Assembly (NCBI GenBank): GCA_008011715.2
Contig: CP136508.1
Location: 496,001 to 560,000 of the forward strand
Length of the DNA: 64,000 nucleotides
Direction of reading: 5' to 3'
Source: [Empedobacter] haloabium
GTDB taxonomy: Bacteria; Pseudomonadota; Gammaproteobacteria; Burkholderiales; Burkholderiaceae_D
The translations under genes and the position numbers were made by a program. Every line of letters starts with the position of its first letter. Within the stretch, counting starts at the first letter, position 1. The notes beneath the pieces are model-generated. The model searched no databases. It saw only the letters and a list, made by a program, of their open reading frames with translations, and was not told where the DNA came from. Of the stretch, positions 42,907 through 51,400 are shown in pieces.

Positions 42907-44388
42907 TTATTGGAAAAATGCGTTCAGTTCTTGCGCGCTGCCGTTGCCGCGCCCGAGCGTCAGCCGAGCGTTGCCGACAAAGACGATGTCGATCTCATAG
43001 TAGGGACCGCCCCGGTCGGCGAGTTCGTCGCTGACGCCGTCCTCGATGGCCACCACCTCGTCGCGCCGCCACAGGTGCAGCCAGCCTTCGTGCGTCAGGC
43101 CGCAGCGGCCGGTCTCGTCGCGCCACAGCGTCAGCTGCGGGCGGTGCAAGCCGTCGGGAGCCGGCAGCAGGCACTCGGGCGGCCTGCCGTAGTGCGACGA
43201 CACCGTGGCGTTCGGGATCACGCTCGAATGCGTCGGCGCGAAGTCGGTCTGCCAACGCGCTTCCTGCAACAGCCTGTGGCGGTACCACCAGGGGTCGATG
43301 GTCAACCAGCCGGTGCCGGACGAGCGGCTGTAGTACAGCGTCAGCGCCAGGCGGGCGCCCTGCAGATCGAGCAGGGGAGAGCCCTGTTCGCGGTAAGTGA
43401 CGCGCCAGCCCGGCCGCAGCGTCTTGCGCCAGCGTGCGACCTCGTTGCGCCACAGCGCCGGGTTGCCCTTGCCGTTGATGGTCGAGAAATCGAAGTGGAA
43501 GCGGCGGGGCGGGAAAGCGTCGAGACCGCGTTCGTGGTCCGGCTTGAGCGCCTGGACGAGCAGCCCGCCCGCGTCGATCCGCTCGCCCGGGGCGGCGTTC
43601 CACAGCGCGGCAAGGGCCTGCTCTTCGTCCACGTCTACCAGCGCGATATCGCCGCGTGCGGACAGCACGGTCAGTTCGCTGTCGCTGTCGCGCGCAAAGA
43701 AGGCCTCGAGCGCGGCCTGGTCGATATGACCACGTTTGACGAGCTGCCGGTAGAACGGGTGTGACAGGTCATCCGGCAACCTGGCGGTGACATGGCCGCC
43801 ACCCTCGAGCGTCGCTTCGTTGACCGGCGTGGCCATGGTGTTGGCCGCGGTGCGGGTGAAGTGGATCAGGCGCAGGCCTGCCCACGGAAAGGCCTTGCTT
43901 TCGCCGTGCTCAAGCACTTCGATCAGGTCGTCGGTTACGCGCCGGATCGGATTGCCGCGCTCGTCGGGCGGCGAGCGGAATGCCGCAATGTCGCGCGCCT
44001 TGCCGACCAGATGCCAGCGTGGCGCGATCTTGACCGGCGCCGCGCTGATGGCCTTCCAGGCCGAGGCTTCGAAGGTGCGCGCCACGAGGTTCACCATGAC
44101 CTCGCGCCGATGCCAGCCGGTGCGGGGAAAGTCGCGGTCCTCATGCAGCGCAGGTACCCACTTCAGCTCCCACATGAAAATTCGACCGCCGTCGGCGTTC
44201 ATCACCGGTTCGGTAAAGCGCGCATGCCGCCCCCAGTCACAGCCGTCGATGCGCAGGCAGACCAGGCGAAAGCGCACGGGCGAATCGGTGAAACGGTGTT
44301 CGAAAGCGTCGTACGTGGAGAACGGGACGGGTGCGCCAGTGCGTGGCGGAGAGCGGAAGCGTTTGAAAAAGCTGAACAAATCTGGCAT
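42907..44388 (-). CDS. Conserved-looking protein of unknown function, 493 residues
   Basis: No family recognised. The chain has no signal peptide or membrane helix. It is rich in Trp and Arg, with segments such as GDIALVDVDEEQALAALWNAAPG, RRFHFDFSTINGKGNPALWRNEVARWRKTLRPGWRVTYREQGSP, LTIDPWWYRHRLLQEARWQTDFAPTHSSVI and YYEIDIVFVGNARLTLGRGNGSAQ. It starts MPDLFSFFKRF, and codon use resembles its neighbours. It is followed on the same strand by the M24 peptidase. Presumably a cytoplasmic soluble protein. Confidence 0.7.
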   Translation of the reverse strand: MPDLFSFFKRFRSPPRTGAPVPFSTYDAFEHRFTDSPVRFRLVCLRIDGCDWGRHARFTEPVMNADGGRIFMWELKWVPALHEDRDFPRTGWHRREVMVNLVARTFEASAWKAISAAPVKIAPRWHLVGKARDIAAFRSPPDERGNPIRRVTDDLIEVLEHGESKAFPWAGLRLIHFTRTAANTMATPVNEATLEGGGHVTARLPDDLSHPFYRQLVKRGHIDQAALEAFFARDSDSELTVLSARGDIALVDVDEEQALAALWNAAPGERIDAGGLLVQALKPDHERGLDAFPPRRFHFDFSTINGKGNPALWRNEVARWRKTLRPGWRVTYREQGSPLLDLQGARLALTLYYSRSSGTGWLTIDPWWYRHRLLQEARWQTDFAPTHSSVIPNATVSSHYGRPPECLLPAPDGLHRPQLTLWRDETGRCGLTHEGWLHLWRRDEVVAIEDGVSDELADRGGPYYEIDIVFVGNARLTLGRGNGSAQELNAFFQ

Positions 44389-44405
44389 GCCTGTCCGGTG
44401 AAATG

Positions 44406-44435
44406 ACGGCGGGCTCCCGCTGGGGAGCCCGCCGT
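44406..44435. terminator. Hairpin after first M4 protease
   Basis: 13-base perfect arms ACGGCGGGCTCCC / GGGAGCCCGCCGT with a 4-base loop. It lies 60 bases past the stop of the minus-strand M4 gene and has a near twin at 47199-47228 past the second M4 gene. A T run is weak or absent on the minus strand, so it may end transcription inefficiently or mainly protect the 3' end. Confidence 0.6.
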
Positions 44436-44494
44436 GACGGAACAGTCATGATAGCAGGCGGCGCCAGGAATGACACCGCCTGCCAGGCTGTCAG

Positions 44495-47038
44495 TTACTG
44501 GGTCAGCAGGCTGACCTTGTCGACCACGAAGGAGGTCTGTAACGACGCATCCTCGTTCATCGCGAACGACAGGGTGACGGTCTGGCCCTTGAACTGCGTC
44601 AGGTCGGCGGTACGAACCTGATAGCCCGTTGCGGCATTCAAGTTGGTGTACGTTCCTACCGTAGCCAGCACGCTGCCGCTGCTGTTCTTCACGGTAACGA
44701 CCAGCTTGTCGTACGCAACCGCTTCCGTTTCAGCCGTATCGATGTGCAGCGCGAACGTCAGCTTCGCCGACGTGACGGTCGAAGGGATCGCGACCGCTTG
44801 CGTCAGCGTCTCGGTCGCCGTCCTGCCATTGCCGCCCAGGTAGGCGTAGCGGGTGCCTTCGTACGCGGTCTGGCCCGTGAAGCTGCCGATCACGCCGGTG
44901 GTGCCGGCCCAGCCGGTGGTGCCCGATTCGAAGCCGCCGTTGGTCACCCGCTCGGTCGTGCCGCCGCCGCTGCCGCTGACGGTCAGGGTCGCGGTGCCGG
45001 ACGTGACGGTCACTGGCGTGGACGACGAATCGGTCACGGTGGCCTTCACCTGGGCGCCGTTGTCGGTCGACTGGGCGGTGAAGGAGTAGGTGGCCGAGGT
45101 GGCGCCGGCAACCAGCGTGCCGTTCTTGTACCACTTGTAGCTGTACGGCGAGGTGCCGCCGCTGGCGCCCACGGTGAAGCTGGCGGTGGCGCCTGGTGCC
45201 ACGGTGATCGAAGCCGGTTGCGTGGTGATCGAGACGCCCGTGCCGGTGCCCGATTCAGGCACGTCGGTGCCGACGTTGATCGCCGCGTAAGCACGCTTGA
45301 CGGCGGTCGCTTCCTTGCTGCCCACGCCGTACAGTTCTTCGGCTGCCTGCAGCACCTTGTTGCGTGCGTCGGCGTAGTTGGTCGACGAGGTGAACTTGGT
45401 GGTGTTGGCCTTGAACCAGATGCGGAAGGCCTTGTCCGTGCCGATACCCGTCATGTTGCGTGGGGTCTGGGTCAGGTACTGGCTGTAGTAGTCGCTGCCC
45501 GAGGTGGCGCTGGAGCCGTTGGCCAGGAAGTAGAACATGCGGTTGTTCGGGCCGCTGCTGAGGTGGACGTCCAGGTTCTTGATCGTGCTGCTCCAGGCGT
45601 CCGGGCTGCGGCTGTCCTTGCTCGGCTTGTACATATAGCGCAGCGGTCTGCCGGTCTTGCTGATTTCGGCGCCCATCACCCAGTCGTTGCCCGTCGATGG
45701 AATGGTCGTGCCGGTGCCGCCTGCGCGGGCATAGGCTTCCGTCGCTTCGCCCTGGATGTCCGAGTTCGATTCGTTCAGGCCGCCCGATTCGCCCGAGTAG
45801 ACCAGGTTCGAGGTGGCATCGGTCACGCCGTGGCCCATTTCGTGGCCGATCACGTCGATCGAGCCCAGGTTGTTGAACGAGCTGCCGCCGTCGCCGATGA
45901 ACATGCACTTGCAGCTCGGGTCGAAGAAGGCGTTGTCGTAGTTGTTGTCGACGTGGACGGCGATGTAGGTCGCGGTGTTGTTGCCGTCCAGGCTGCGCCA
46001 GCCGACCACGTTCTTCATCGTGTCGTAGGTGTTCATCAGGCCCCACAGCGCGTTAACGGCCGCGGTTTGGCCGTTGGCGTTGGTGGTGCTGCCGCCGGGG
46101 ATGTACTGCTGGCCGTCGCCCCAGGTGTTGGTGCTGTTGGTATAGATCTGGCCCGCGTTCGGCGAGTTGGCCGAGCTGTGATTGGCGTTGGTGATGGCCA
46201 TGCCGCCGTATCTGCCGCCGGTGCCGCGGCTGGTGTCCAGCATCTGGTAGGTGCTGCCCGACAGCGTGGTGTTGATCGGCACCTGGCCGTTGTACTGGCT
46301 GTTGCCCGTGCCGATCACGGTCTGCAGCGCGTCCCATTCGGCGATCAGGGCGCCGGTCTTGGCGTTGACGATGCTGTCGCGGTAGACCAGCTTGCTGCCG
46401 CTGGCCATGCGGGTCTTGACCAGGTAGGCCAGTTCGTAGTGGTCGACGACTTCTTCCAGGTCCAGCGCGTTCAGCGCGAACTCCGGCTTGTTGGCGGCGG
46501 CCGCCACGCGCACGGTCTTCATGACCGGGTAGATCAGCAGTTCCGCTTCCGGCTTCCAGCGGTGCACGCCGACCGGCGCGACGCGCTTGACGACGCTGTT
46601 GATGACGTCTTCGGCCGAGACGGATGCCGTCACGTCGGGCATGCCCATGCCGGCCGCCACGGCGGCGCGCGAGCTGGACAGGCCCTGGCGGCGGTTGGAG
46701 GCGGATTCGCTGACGACTTCGCCGTTGTCATCGGTGACGATCACGGAATCGGAGCCGAAGATGCGCAAGCCCTTGAAGGTGTGCTGGGCACGCGCGATGC
46801 GGGTGCCGGCTTCGCCCGGGTGCTGCACGGTGATCTTGTAGCCATGTTCGTCGTCCAGGCCGGCGGCGGCGCGCCGTGCGGCCAGGCGGTTCTCCAGATT
46901 GGCCTTGGCGGTGGCATTCATGGGCTCAGCAGGCGCGGCCATCAGGCTCTCAGGCAGCACGCCACGGGTTTGGGCGGTTGCGTGCAGAGCGGGGAGTGCG
47001 GCGATAGCCGCGGCGATGATACTCAAGCGAAGGTTCAT
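44495..47038 (-). CDS. Secreted M4 (thermolysin-family) metalloprotease, copy A
   Basis: 847-residue exported zinc protease. Signal peptide MNLRLSIIAAAIAALPALHATA; propeptide to about residue 245 with FTP/PepSY-like parts; catalytic domain with DVIGHEMGHGVTDATS (His399, Glu400, His403), third zinc ligand Glu423 in GGLNESNSDIQGE and His492 in DVHLSSGPNNRMFYF; an Ig-like domain (601-688) and a C-terminal beta module (about 696-847) starting NGGFESGTTGW. GGAGA precedes ATG 47038. Closely matches copy B downstream on the map; differences gather in the Ig and C-terminal parts. Confidence 0.93.
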   Translation of the reverse strand: MNLRLSIIAAAIAALPALHATAQTRGVLPESLMAAPAEPMNATAKANLENRLAARRAAAGLDDEHGYKITVQHPGEAGTRIARAQHTFKGLRIFGSDSVIVTDDNGEVVSESASNRRQGLSSSRAAVAAGMGMPDVTASVSAEDVINSVVKRVAPVGVHRWKPEAELLIYPVMKTVRVAAAANKPEFALNALDLEEVVDHYELAYLVKTRMASGSKLVYRDSIVNAKTGALIAEWDALQTVIGTGNSQYNGQVPINTTLSGSTYQMLDTSRGTGGRYGGMAITNANHSSANSPNAGQIYTNSTNTWGDGQQYIPGGSTTNANGQTAAVNALWGLMNTYDTMKNVVGWRSLDGNNTATYIAVHVDNNYDNAFFDPSCKCMFIGDGGSSFNNLGSIDVIGHEMGHGVTDATSNLVYSGESGGLNESNSDIQGEATEAYARAGGTGTTIPSTGNDWVMGAEISKTGRPLRYMYKPSKDSRSPDAWSSTIKNLDVHLSSGPNNRMFYFLANGSSATSGSDYYSQYLTQTPRNMTGIGTDKAFRIWFKANTTKFTSSTNYADARNKVLQAAEELYGVGSKEATAVKRAYAAINVGTDVPESGTGTGVSITTQPASITVAPGATASFTVGASGGTSPYSYKWYKNGTLVAGATSATYSFTAQSTDNGAQVKATVTDSSSTPVTVTSGTATLTVSGSGGGTTERVTNGGFESGTTGWAGTTGVIGSFTGQTAYEGTRYAYLGGNGRTATETLTQAVAIPSTVTSAKLTFALHIDTAETEAVAYDKLVVTVKNSSGSVLATVGTYTNLNAATGYQVRTADLTQFKGQTVTLSFAMNEDASLQTSFVVDKVSLLTQ

Positions 47039-47098
47039 CTTGTCTCCAGAATCGGTAGGGGGGGAGGGCAGGTCCGCAGGAATGTGCGGTGATGGCAC

Positions 47099-47126
47099 AG
47101 TATTCTTTTCGATCCCGCGATGTCAA
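47099..47126 (-). promoter_or_regulatory. Promoter of M4 protease copy A
   Basis: On the minus strand TTGACA (complement of 47121-47126), 16 bases, then AATACT (complement of 47099-47104), about 60 bases before the ATG. The same boxes and spacing occur before copy B although the spacer sequence differs, which supports function. Confidence 0.6.
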
Positions 47127-47198
47127 AAAACTTACGAAATTAGTCGGGTTGCCGGGTTTTGTTAAATTTCAGCTCCCGCCGTGGCCCCCGATGAAATA

Positions 47199-47228
47199 AC
47201 GGCGGGCTCCCGCGAAGGAGCCCGCCGT
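47199..47228. terminator. Hairpin after second M4 protease
   Basis: 12-base perfect arms ACGGCGGGCTCC / GGAGCCCGCCGT with a 6-base loop, 70 bases past the stop of copy B. Near copy of the hairpin at 44406-44435, so the duplication included the 3' flank. Confidence 0.6.
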
Positions 47229-47297
47229 GACGGTACAGTGATGACAACGGGGCGGATGCAGGTCGGGCCGCAAGCGTCCGACCGGCCAGGCCGCCGA

Positions 47298-49835
47298 TTA
47301 CTGGGTCAGGACGCTGACCTTGTCGACCACGAAGGAGGTCTGTGCCGACGCGTCTTCCGTCATCGCGAACGACAGGCGCACGGTCTGGCCCTTGTACGGC
47401 AGCAGGCTGAAGCTGCGCACCTGGTAGCCCGAGGCGGCGTTGGCGTTGGAGTAGGTCGCCAGCGTGCCCAGGGTCGTGCCGGACGTGTTCTTCACCGTGA
47501 CGACCAGCTTGTCGTACACCGTGGTGCCCGTTTCGGCCGTGTCGATGTGCAGCGCGAACGTCAGGTTGGCCGAGGTGGCGGTCGATGGGATCGCGATGTC
47601 CTGGGTCAGGGTCTCGGTCGCCGTCGTGCCGTTGCCGCCCAGGTAGGCGTACTTGCTGCCTTCGTATGCGGTCTGGCCCGTGAAGGTGCCGATCGCGCCG
47701 GTGGTGCCGGCCCAGCCGGTGGTGCCCGATTCGAAGCCGCCGTTGGCCACGCGCTCGGTCGTGCCGCCGCCGCTGCCGACGGTCAGCGTCGCGTTACCGG
47801 ACGTGACGGTCACTGGCGTGGACGAGGAATCCGTCACGGTTGCCTTGATCGTGGCGCCGTTGTCGGTGGTTTGCGCGGTGAACGAGTAGGTGGCCGCGGT
47901 GGCGCCGGAGACCAGCGTGCCGTTCTTGTACCACTTGTAGCTGTAAGGCGAGGTGCCGCCGCTGGCGCCCACGGTGAAGCTGGCGGTGGCGCCGGCTGCC
48001 ACGGTGATCGAGGCTGGCTGCGTCGTGATCGACACACCCGTGCCGGTGCCCGATTCAGGCACGTCGGTACCGACGTTGATCGCCGCGTAAGCACGCTTGA
48101 CGGCGGTCGCTTCCTTGCTGCCCACGCCGTACAGTTCTTCGGCCGCCTGCAGCACCTTGTTGCGTGCGTCGGCGTAGTTGGTCGACGACGTGAACTTGGT
48201 GGTGTTGGCCTTGAACCAGATGCGGAAGGCCTTGTCCGTGCCGATACCCGTCATGTTCTTCGGGTTCTGGGTCAGGTACTGGCTGTAGTAGTCGCTGGTC
48301 GTGGTGGCGCTGGAGCCGTTGGCCAGGAAGTAGAACATGCGGTTGTTCGGGCCACTGCTGTAGTGCACGTCGATGTTCTTCAGGCTGGTGCTCCAGGCGT
48401 TCGGGCTCGAGCCGTCCTTGCTTGGCTTGTACATGTAGCGCAGCGGGGTGCCGGTCTTGCTGATTTCGGCGCCCATCACCCAGTCGTTGCCCGTCGATGG
48501 AATGGTCGTGCCGGTGCCGCCTGCGCGGGCATAGGCTTCCGTCGCTTCGCCCTGGATGTCCGAGTTCGATTCGTTCAGGCCGCCCGATTCGCCCGAGTAG
48601 ACCAGGTTCGACGTGGCGTCGGTCACGCCGTGGCCCATTTCGTGGCCGATCACGTCGATCGAGCCCAGGTTCTTGAAGCTGCTGCCGTCGCCGATGTACA
48701 TGCACTTGCAGCTCGGGTCGAAGAAGGCGTTGTCGTAGTTGTTGTCGACGTGGACGGCGATGTAGGTCGCGGTGTTGTTGCCGTCCAGGCTGCGCCAGCC
48801 GACCACGTTCTTCATCGTGTCGTAGGTGTTCATCAGGCCCCACAGCGCGTTCACGGCCGCGGTCTGGCCGTTGGCGTTGGTGGTGCTGCCGCCGGGGATG
48901 TACTGCTGGCCATCGCCCCAGGTGTTGGTGCTGTTGGTATAGATCTGGCCCGGGTTCGGCGCGTTGGCCGAGCTGTGGTTGGCATTGGTGATGGCCATGC
49001 CGCCGTATTTGCCGCCGGTGCCGCGGCTGGTGTCCAGCATCTGGTAGGTGCTGCCCGACAGCGTGGTGTTGATCGGCACCTGGCCGTTGTACTGGCTGTT
49101 GCCCGTGCCGATCACGGTCTGCAGCGCGTCCCATTCGGCGATCAGGGCGCCGGTCTTGGCGTTGACGATGCTGTCGCGGTAGACCAGCTTGCTGCCGCTG
49201 GCCATGCGGGTCTTGACCAGGTAGGCCAGTTCGTAGTGGTCGACGACTTCTTCCAGGTCCAGCGCGTTCAGCGCGAACTCCGGCTTGTTGGCGGCGGCCG
49301 CCACGCGCACGGTCTTCATGACCGGGTAGATCAGCAGTTCCGCTTCCGGCTTCCAGCGGTGCACGCCGACCGGCGCGACGCGCTTGACAACGCTGTTGAT
49401 GACGTCTTCCTGCGAGACCGATGCGGTCACGTCGGGCATGCCCATGCCGGCCGCGACGGCGGCGCGCGAGCTGGACAGGCCCTGGCGGCGGCTGGAGGCG
49501 GATTCGCTGACGACTTCGCCGTTGTCATCGGTGACGATCACGGAGTCCGAGCCGAAGATGCGCAGGCCCTTGAAGGTGTGCTGGGCACGCGCGATGCGGG
49601 TGCCGGCTTCGCCCGGGTGCTGCGCGGTGATCTTGTAGCCGTGTTCGTCGTCCAGGCCGGCGGCGGCGCGCCGTGCGGCCAGGCGGTTCTCCAGATTGGC
49701 TTTGGCGGTGGCGTTCATGGGCTCAGCCGGTGCGGCCATCAGGCTCTCAGGCAGCACGCCACGGGTCTGGGCGGTTGCGTGCAGAGCGGGGAGTGCGGCG
49801 ATAGCCGCGGCGATGATGCTCAAGCGAAGGTTCAT
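47298..49835 (-). CDS. Secreted M4 (thermolysin-family) metalloprotease, copy B
   Basis: 845-residue paralogue of copy A with the same order: signal peptide, propeptide, M4 catalytic domain with HEMGH and GGLNESNSDIQGE, Ig-like domain, C-terminal NGGFESGTTGW module. The signal peptide and propeptide are almost identical to copy A; changes cluster near the catalytic His (NIDVHYSSGPNNRM versus NLDVHLSSGPNNRM) and in the last 150 residues. It lies directly upstream in transcription order, but each copy has its own promoter and 3' hairpin. Likely a recent tandem duplication. Confidence 0.93.
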   Translation of the reverse strand: MNLRLSIIAAAIAALPALHATAQTRGVLPESLMAAPAEPMNATAKANLENRLAARRAAAGLDDEHGYKITAQHPGEAGTRIARAQHTFKGLRIFGSDSVIVTDDNGEVVSESASSRRQGLSSSRAAVAAGMGMPDVTASVSQEDVINSVVKRVAPVGVHRWKPEAELLIYPVMKTVRVAAAANKPEFALNALDLEEVVDHYELAYLVKTRMASGSKLVYRDSIVNAKTGALIAEWDALQTVIGTGNSQYNGQVPINTTLSGSTYQMLDTSRGTGGKYGGMAITNANHSSANAPNPGQIYTNSTNTWGDGQQYIPGGSTTNANGQTAAVNALWGLMNTYDTMKNVVGWRSLDGNNTATYIAVHVDNNYDNAFFDPSCKCMYIGDGSSFKNLGSIDVIGHEMGHGVTDATSNLVYSGESGGLNESNSDIQGEATEAYARAGGTGTTIPSTGNDWVMGAEISKTGTPLRYMYKPSKDGSSPNAWSTSLKNIDVHYSSGPNNRMFYFLANGSSATTTSDYYSQYLTQNPKNMTGIGTDKAFRIWFKANTTKFTSSTNYADARNKVLQAAEELYGVGSKEATAVKRAYAAINVGTDVPESGTGTGVSITTQPASITVAAGATASFTVGASGGTSPYSYKWYKNGTLVSGATAATYSFTAQTTDNGATIKATVTDSSSTPVTVTSGNATLTVGSGGGTTERVANGGFESGTTGWAGTTGAIGTFTGQTAYEGSKYAYLGGNGTTATETLTQDIAIPSTATSANLTFALHIDTAETGTTVYDKLVVTVKNTSGTTLGTLATYSNANAASGYQVRSFSLLPYKGQTVRLSFAMTEDASAQTSFVVDKVSVLTQ

Positions 49836-49896
49836 CTGTTCTCCAAAAATCGGTAGTGGGTAGGGCAGGTCCGCAGGAATTTACGGTGAGCCGCAC

Positions 49897-49924
49897 AGTA
49901 TTCGTTCCGCTCACGTGATGTCAA
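49897..49924 (-). promoter_or_regulatory. Promoter of M4 protease copy B
   Basis: On the minus strand TTGACA (complement of 49919-49924), 16 bases, AATACT (complement of 49897-49902), about 60 bases before the ATG at 49835. Same boxes and spacing as copy A. Confidence 0.6.
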
Positions 49925-50351
49925 AAAACTTCAGAAATTAGTCGCGTGACCGAATTTTGTTAAGAATGAGACAGGGTTGGCCGCAGCCGAGTTGGTTTTG
50001 CTGCCGCGAATCTTTAATTTATTGCACGCAACAGATAACAATATTGTCTACTTTCAACACGATTGCAAGTTGCTATGCGCGTTTCGGCACGCATGCAACA
50101 GTAGTGTGCGCTATGGTTGCCATAAATGAATTCGTCGCCGTACACTACAGTGGCACCGAACGGCCACGTATGCCCGACGGGCTTACAAATACAGCGCAGC
50201 TGGGTAAGGGGGCGGAAGCGAAACAGTCAGGCGAGAGCGTTCTGTGCCGCGTTTTGCAGCACATCGCCGCCGCGATCGATACCGGTCGCGGGCCACGCCG
50301 GCAGGTTTCGATTTCTTCAACGCGCTGAGGCACACTTCAGGGACGCAAATC

Positions 50352-50429
50352 ATGACTAAGGTATCAGGCCTTCTCGCTCGTATTCCATTCGCCCTCCACA
50401 AGCCGGGCGCCATCGCGCCACCCACATAG
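50352..50429 (+). CDS. Possible 25-codon small open reading frame
   Basis: ATG at 50352 gives MTKVSGLLARIPFALHKPGA... and stops at 50429. A GGGA run lies eleven bases before the ATG. There is no homology I recognise, and the frame may be chance. It is listed only because it is the sole start codon with a plausible ribosome site in this gap. Confidence 0.15.
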   Translation: MTKVSGLLARIPFALHKPGAIAPPT

Positions 50430-50576
50430 GCAGCATCCCTTCCGCGTCACAGCCGGGCGAATGTCGTCCGGAGTTTGTGCGTGTACTTGCAGTACCGGAC
50501 GCCAGTTCTCCGCTGCCCGCGGCGGAGCGGCGCATTACCAGTCCATTTGAAAGGATGCCCTGTGCGGGCATGAGCC

Positions 50577-51233
50577 ATGCAGTCCATCGCTACCAAAGTA
50601 GAACGCATCGTCATGGACTCGCCCTTCCTCAGTGAGGGATTGCGGCGAGGTCTGATCAACCTGTCGGAACTGGCGCGGCAGTTGCAGCCGCAGCTGGAGA
50701 GCGACTTATGGAAACCCGTCGGCCAGGCGGCCGTCGTGATGGCGCTGCGGCGCGTCTCGGAACGCCTGCCGGCCCAGACGTCCAGCGACATCGTGCTGGC
50801 GCAGAAGACCGGCCAGCTGACGGCCCGTACCGACCTGGTGGAGCTGACCTACCGCCAGTCCGGCAACACGGACGAATGCCACCGCCGCCTGCTGGAGCAG
50901 GCCGGCCGGCGCAGCGACCTGTTTTTGACCGTGACGCGCGGCGTCAACGAGATCATGGTGATCTGCAGCCGCCTGCTGATACCGCTGGTCGAGGAGGTGT
51001 TTGCCGGTGAGCGCCTGGCGGCGCGGCTGGAAAACCTGAATGCCGTGACCTTGCAGCTGACCGCCGAGTCGCATCGCACGCCCGGCATCTACCACGCCAT
51101 CCTGAAGAAGCTGGCGTGGGACAAGGTCAATCTGATCAACCTGATCTCCACCCACACCGAGCTGACACTGATATTGGACAAGGACCAGACCGGGGCCGCG
51201 TTCGCGGTGCTGTCCAAGCTCGTGACCCACTGA
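50577..51233 (+). CDS. Uncharacterised 218-residue protein, possible ACT-like C-terminus
   Basis: Soluble protein with no signal peptide. The N-terminal part (GLRRGLINLSELARQLQPQLESDLWKPVGQAAVVMALRRVSERL) resembles a small helix-turn-helix-like bundle. The C-terminal part (IYHAILKKLAWDKVNLINLISTHTELTLILDKDQTGAAFAVLSKLV) follows the strand-helix-strand pattern of ACT or aspartokinase-type regulatory domains. This reading is structural guesswork; the family name is unknown to me. A second start at residue 13 is possible. No strong Shine-Dalgarno. It is followed by a degenerate repeat. Confidence 0.65.
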   Translation: MQSIATKVERIVMDSPFLSEGLRRGLINLSELARQLQPQLESDLWKPVGQAAVVMALRRVSERLPAQTSSDIVLAQKTGQLTARTDLVELTYRQSGNTDECHRRLLEQAGRRSDLFLTVTRGVNEIMVICSRLLIPLVEEVFAGERLAARLENLNAVTLQLTAESHRTPGIYHAILKKLAWDKVNLINLISTHTELTLILDKDQTGAAFAVLSKLVTH

Positions 51234-51239
51234 TCGCAA

Positions 51240-51395
51240 GGGTCTGTCCCCGCAGGGGACCGACCCTGAAGTTGGTTGGACATTCCCAAACTTCGGGTTA
51301 CGGTGCCGGCTGGTAAGCCGTCACCGCTACGCAGGCGAGGAGCGGTGCTCCTCGAGACCCCTGCTGCGCTCCCTTGCAGGGACTGACCCCAGCCT
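51240..51395. repeat. Degenerate, interrupted copy of the GGGTCTGTCC repeat
   Basis: Left arm GGGTCTGTCCCCGCAGGGGA (from 51240) and CTGAAGTT...AACTTCGGG match the copy after paaZ, but the right arm breaks at about 51298 and is followed by roughly 75 unrelated bases, including GAGGAGCGGTGCTCCTC, before GCAGGGACTGACCCC. It appears to be a repeat disrupted by rearrangement or insertion between convergent genes. Confidence 0.65.
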
Positions 51396-51400
51396 TTATC

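Larger units (their letters stand above)
49836..50576. other. Non-coding region upstream of protease copy B
   Basis: About 740 bases without a convincing gene. The first 130 bases are a diverged duplicate of 47039-47168 and hold the protease promoter. From about 49980 to 50110 the DNA is locally AT-rich (for example AATATTGTCTACTTTCAAC), unlike its surroundings. The rest contains one weak 25-codon frame (50352-50429). Reading frames across 49957-50328 do not look like proteins. Regulatory or RNA content is possible but I cannot identify it. Confidence 0.45.

Noticed and set aside
44744..49856. Long plus-strand frames (up to 891 residues) opposite the two M4 proteases
   Set aside because: Repetitive GRGG, VVVDVD and ARGG composition with no known motif, and the opposite strand encodes clear zinc proteases. 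They resemble each other only because the proteases are duplicated.
49957..50328. 123-residue open frame
   Set aside because: No ribosome site, many cysteines and atypical residues, no motif; it looks like chance in a non-coding gap.
50320..50400. Possible c-di-GMP (GEMM-I) riboswitch because of GGGACGCAAA at about 50340
   Set aside because: The required upstream half (CACGCACAGGGCAAACC-like) and the pairing stem between halves are not present in a convincing form.
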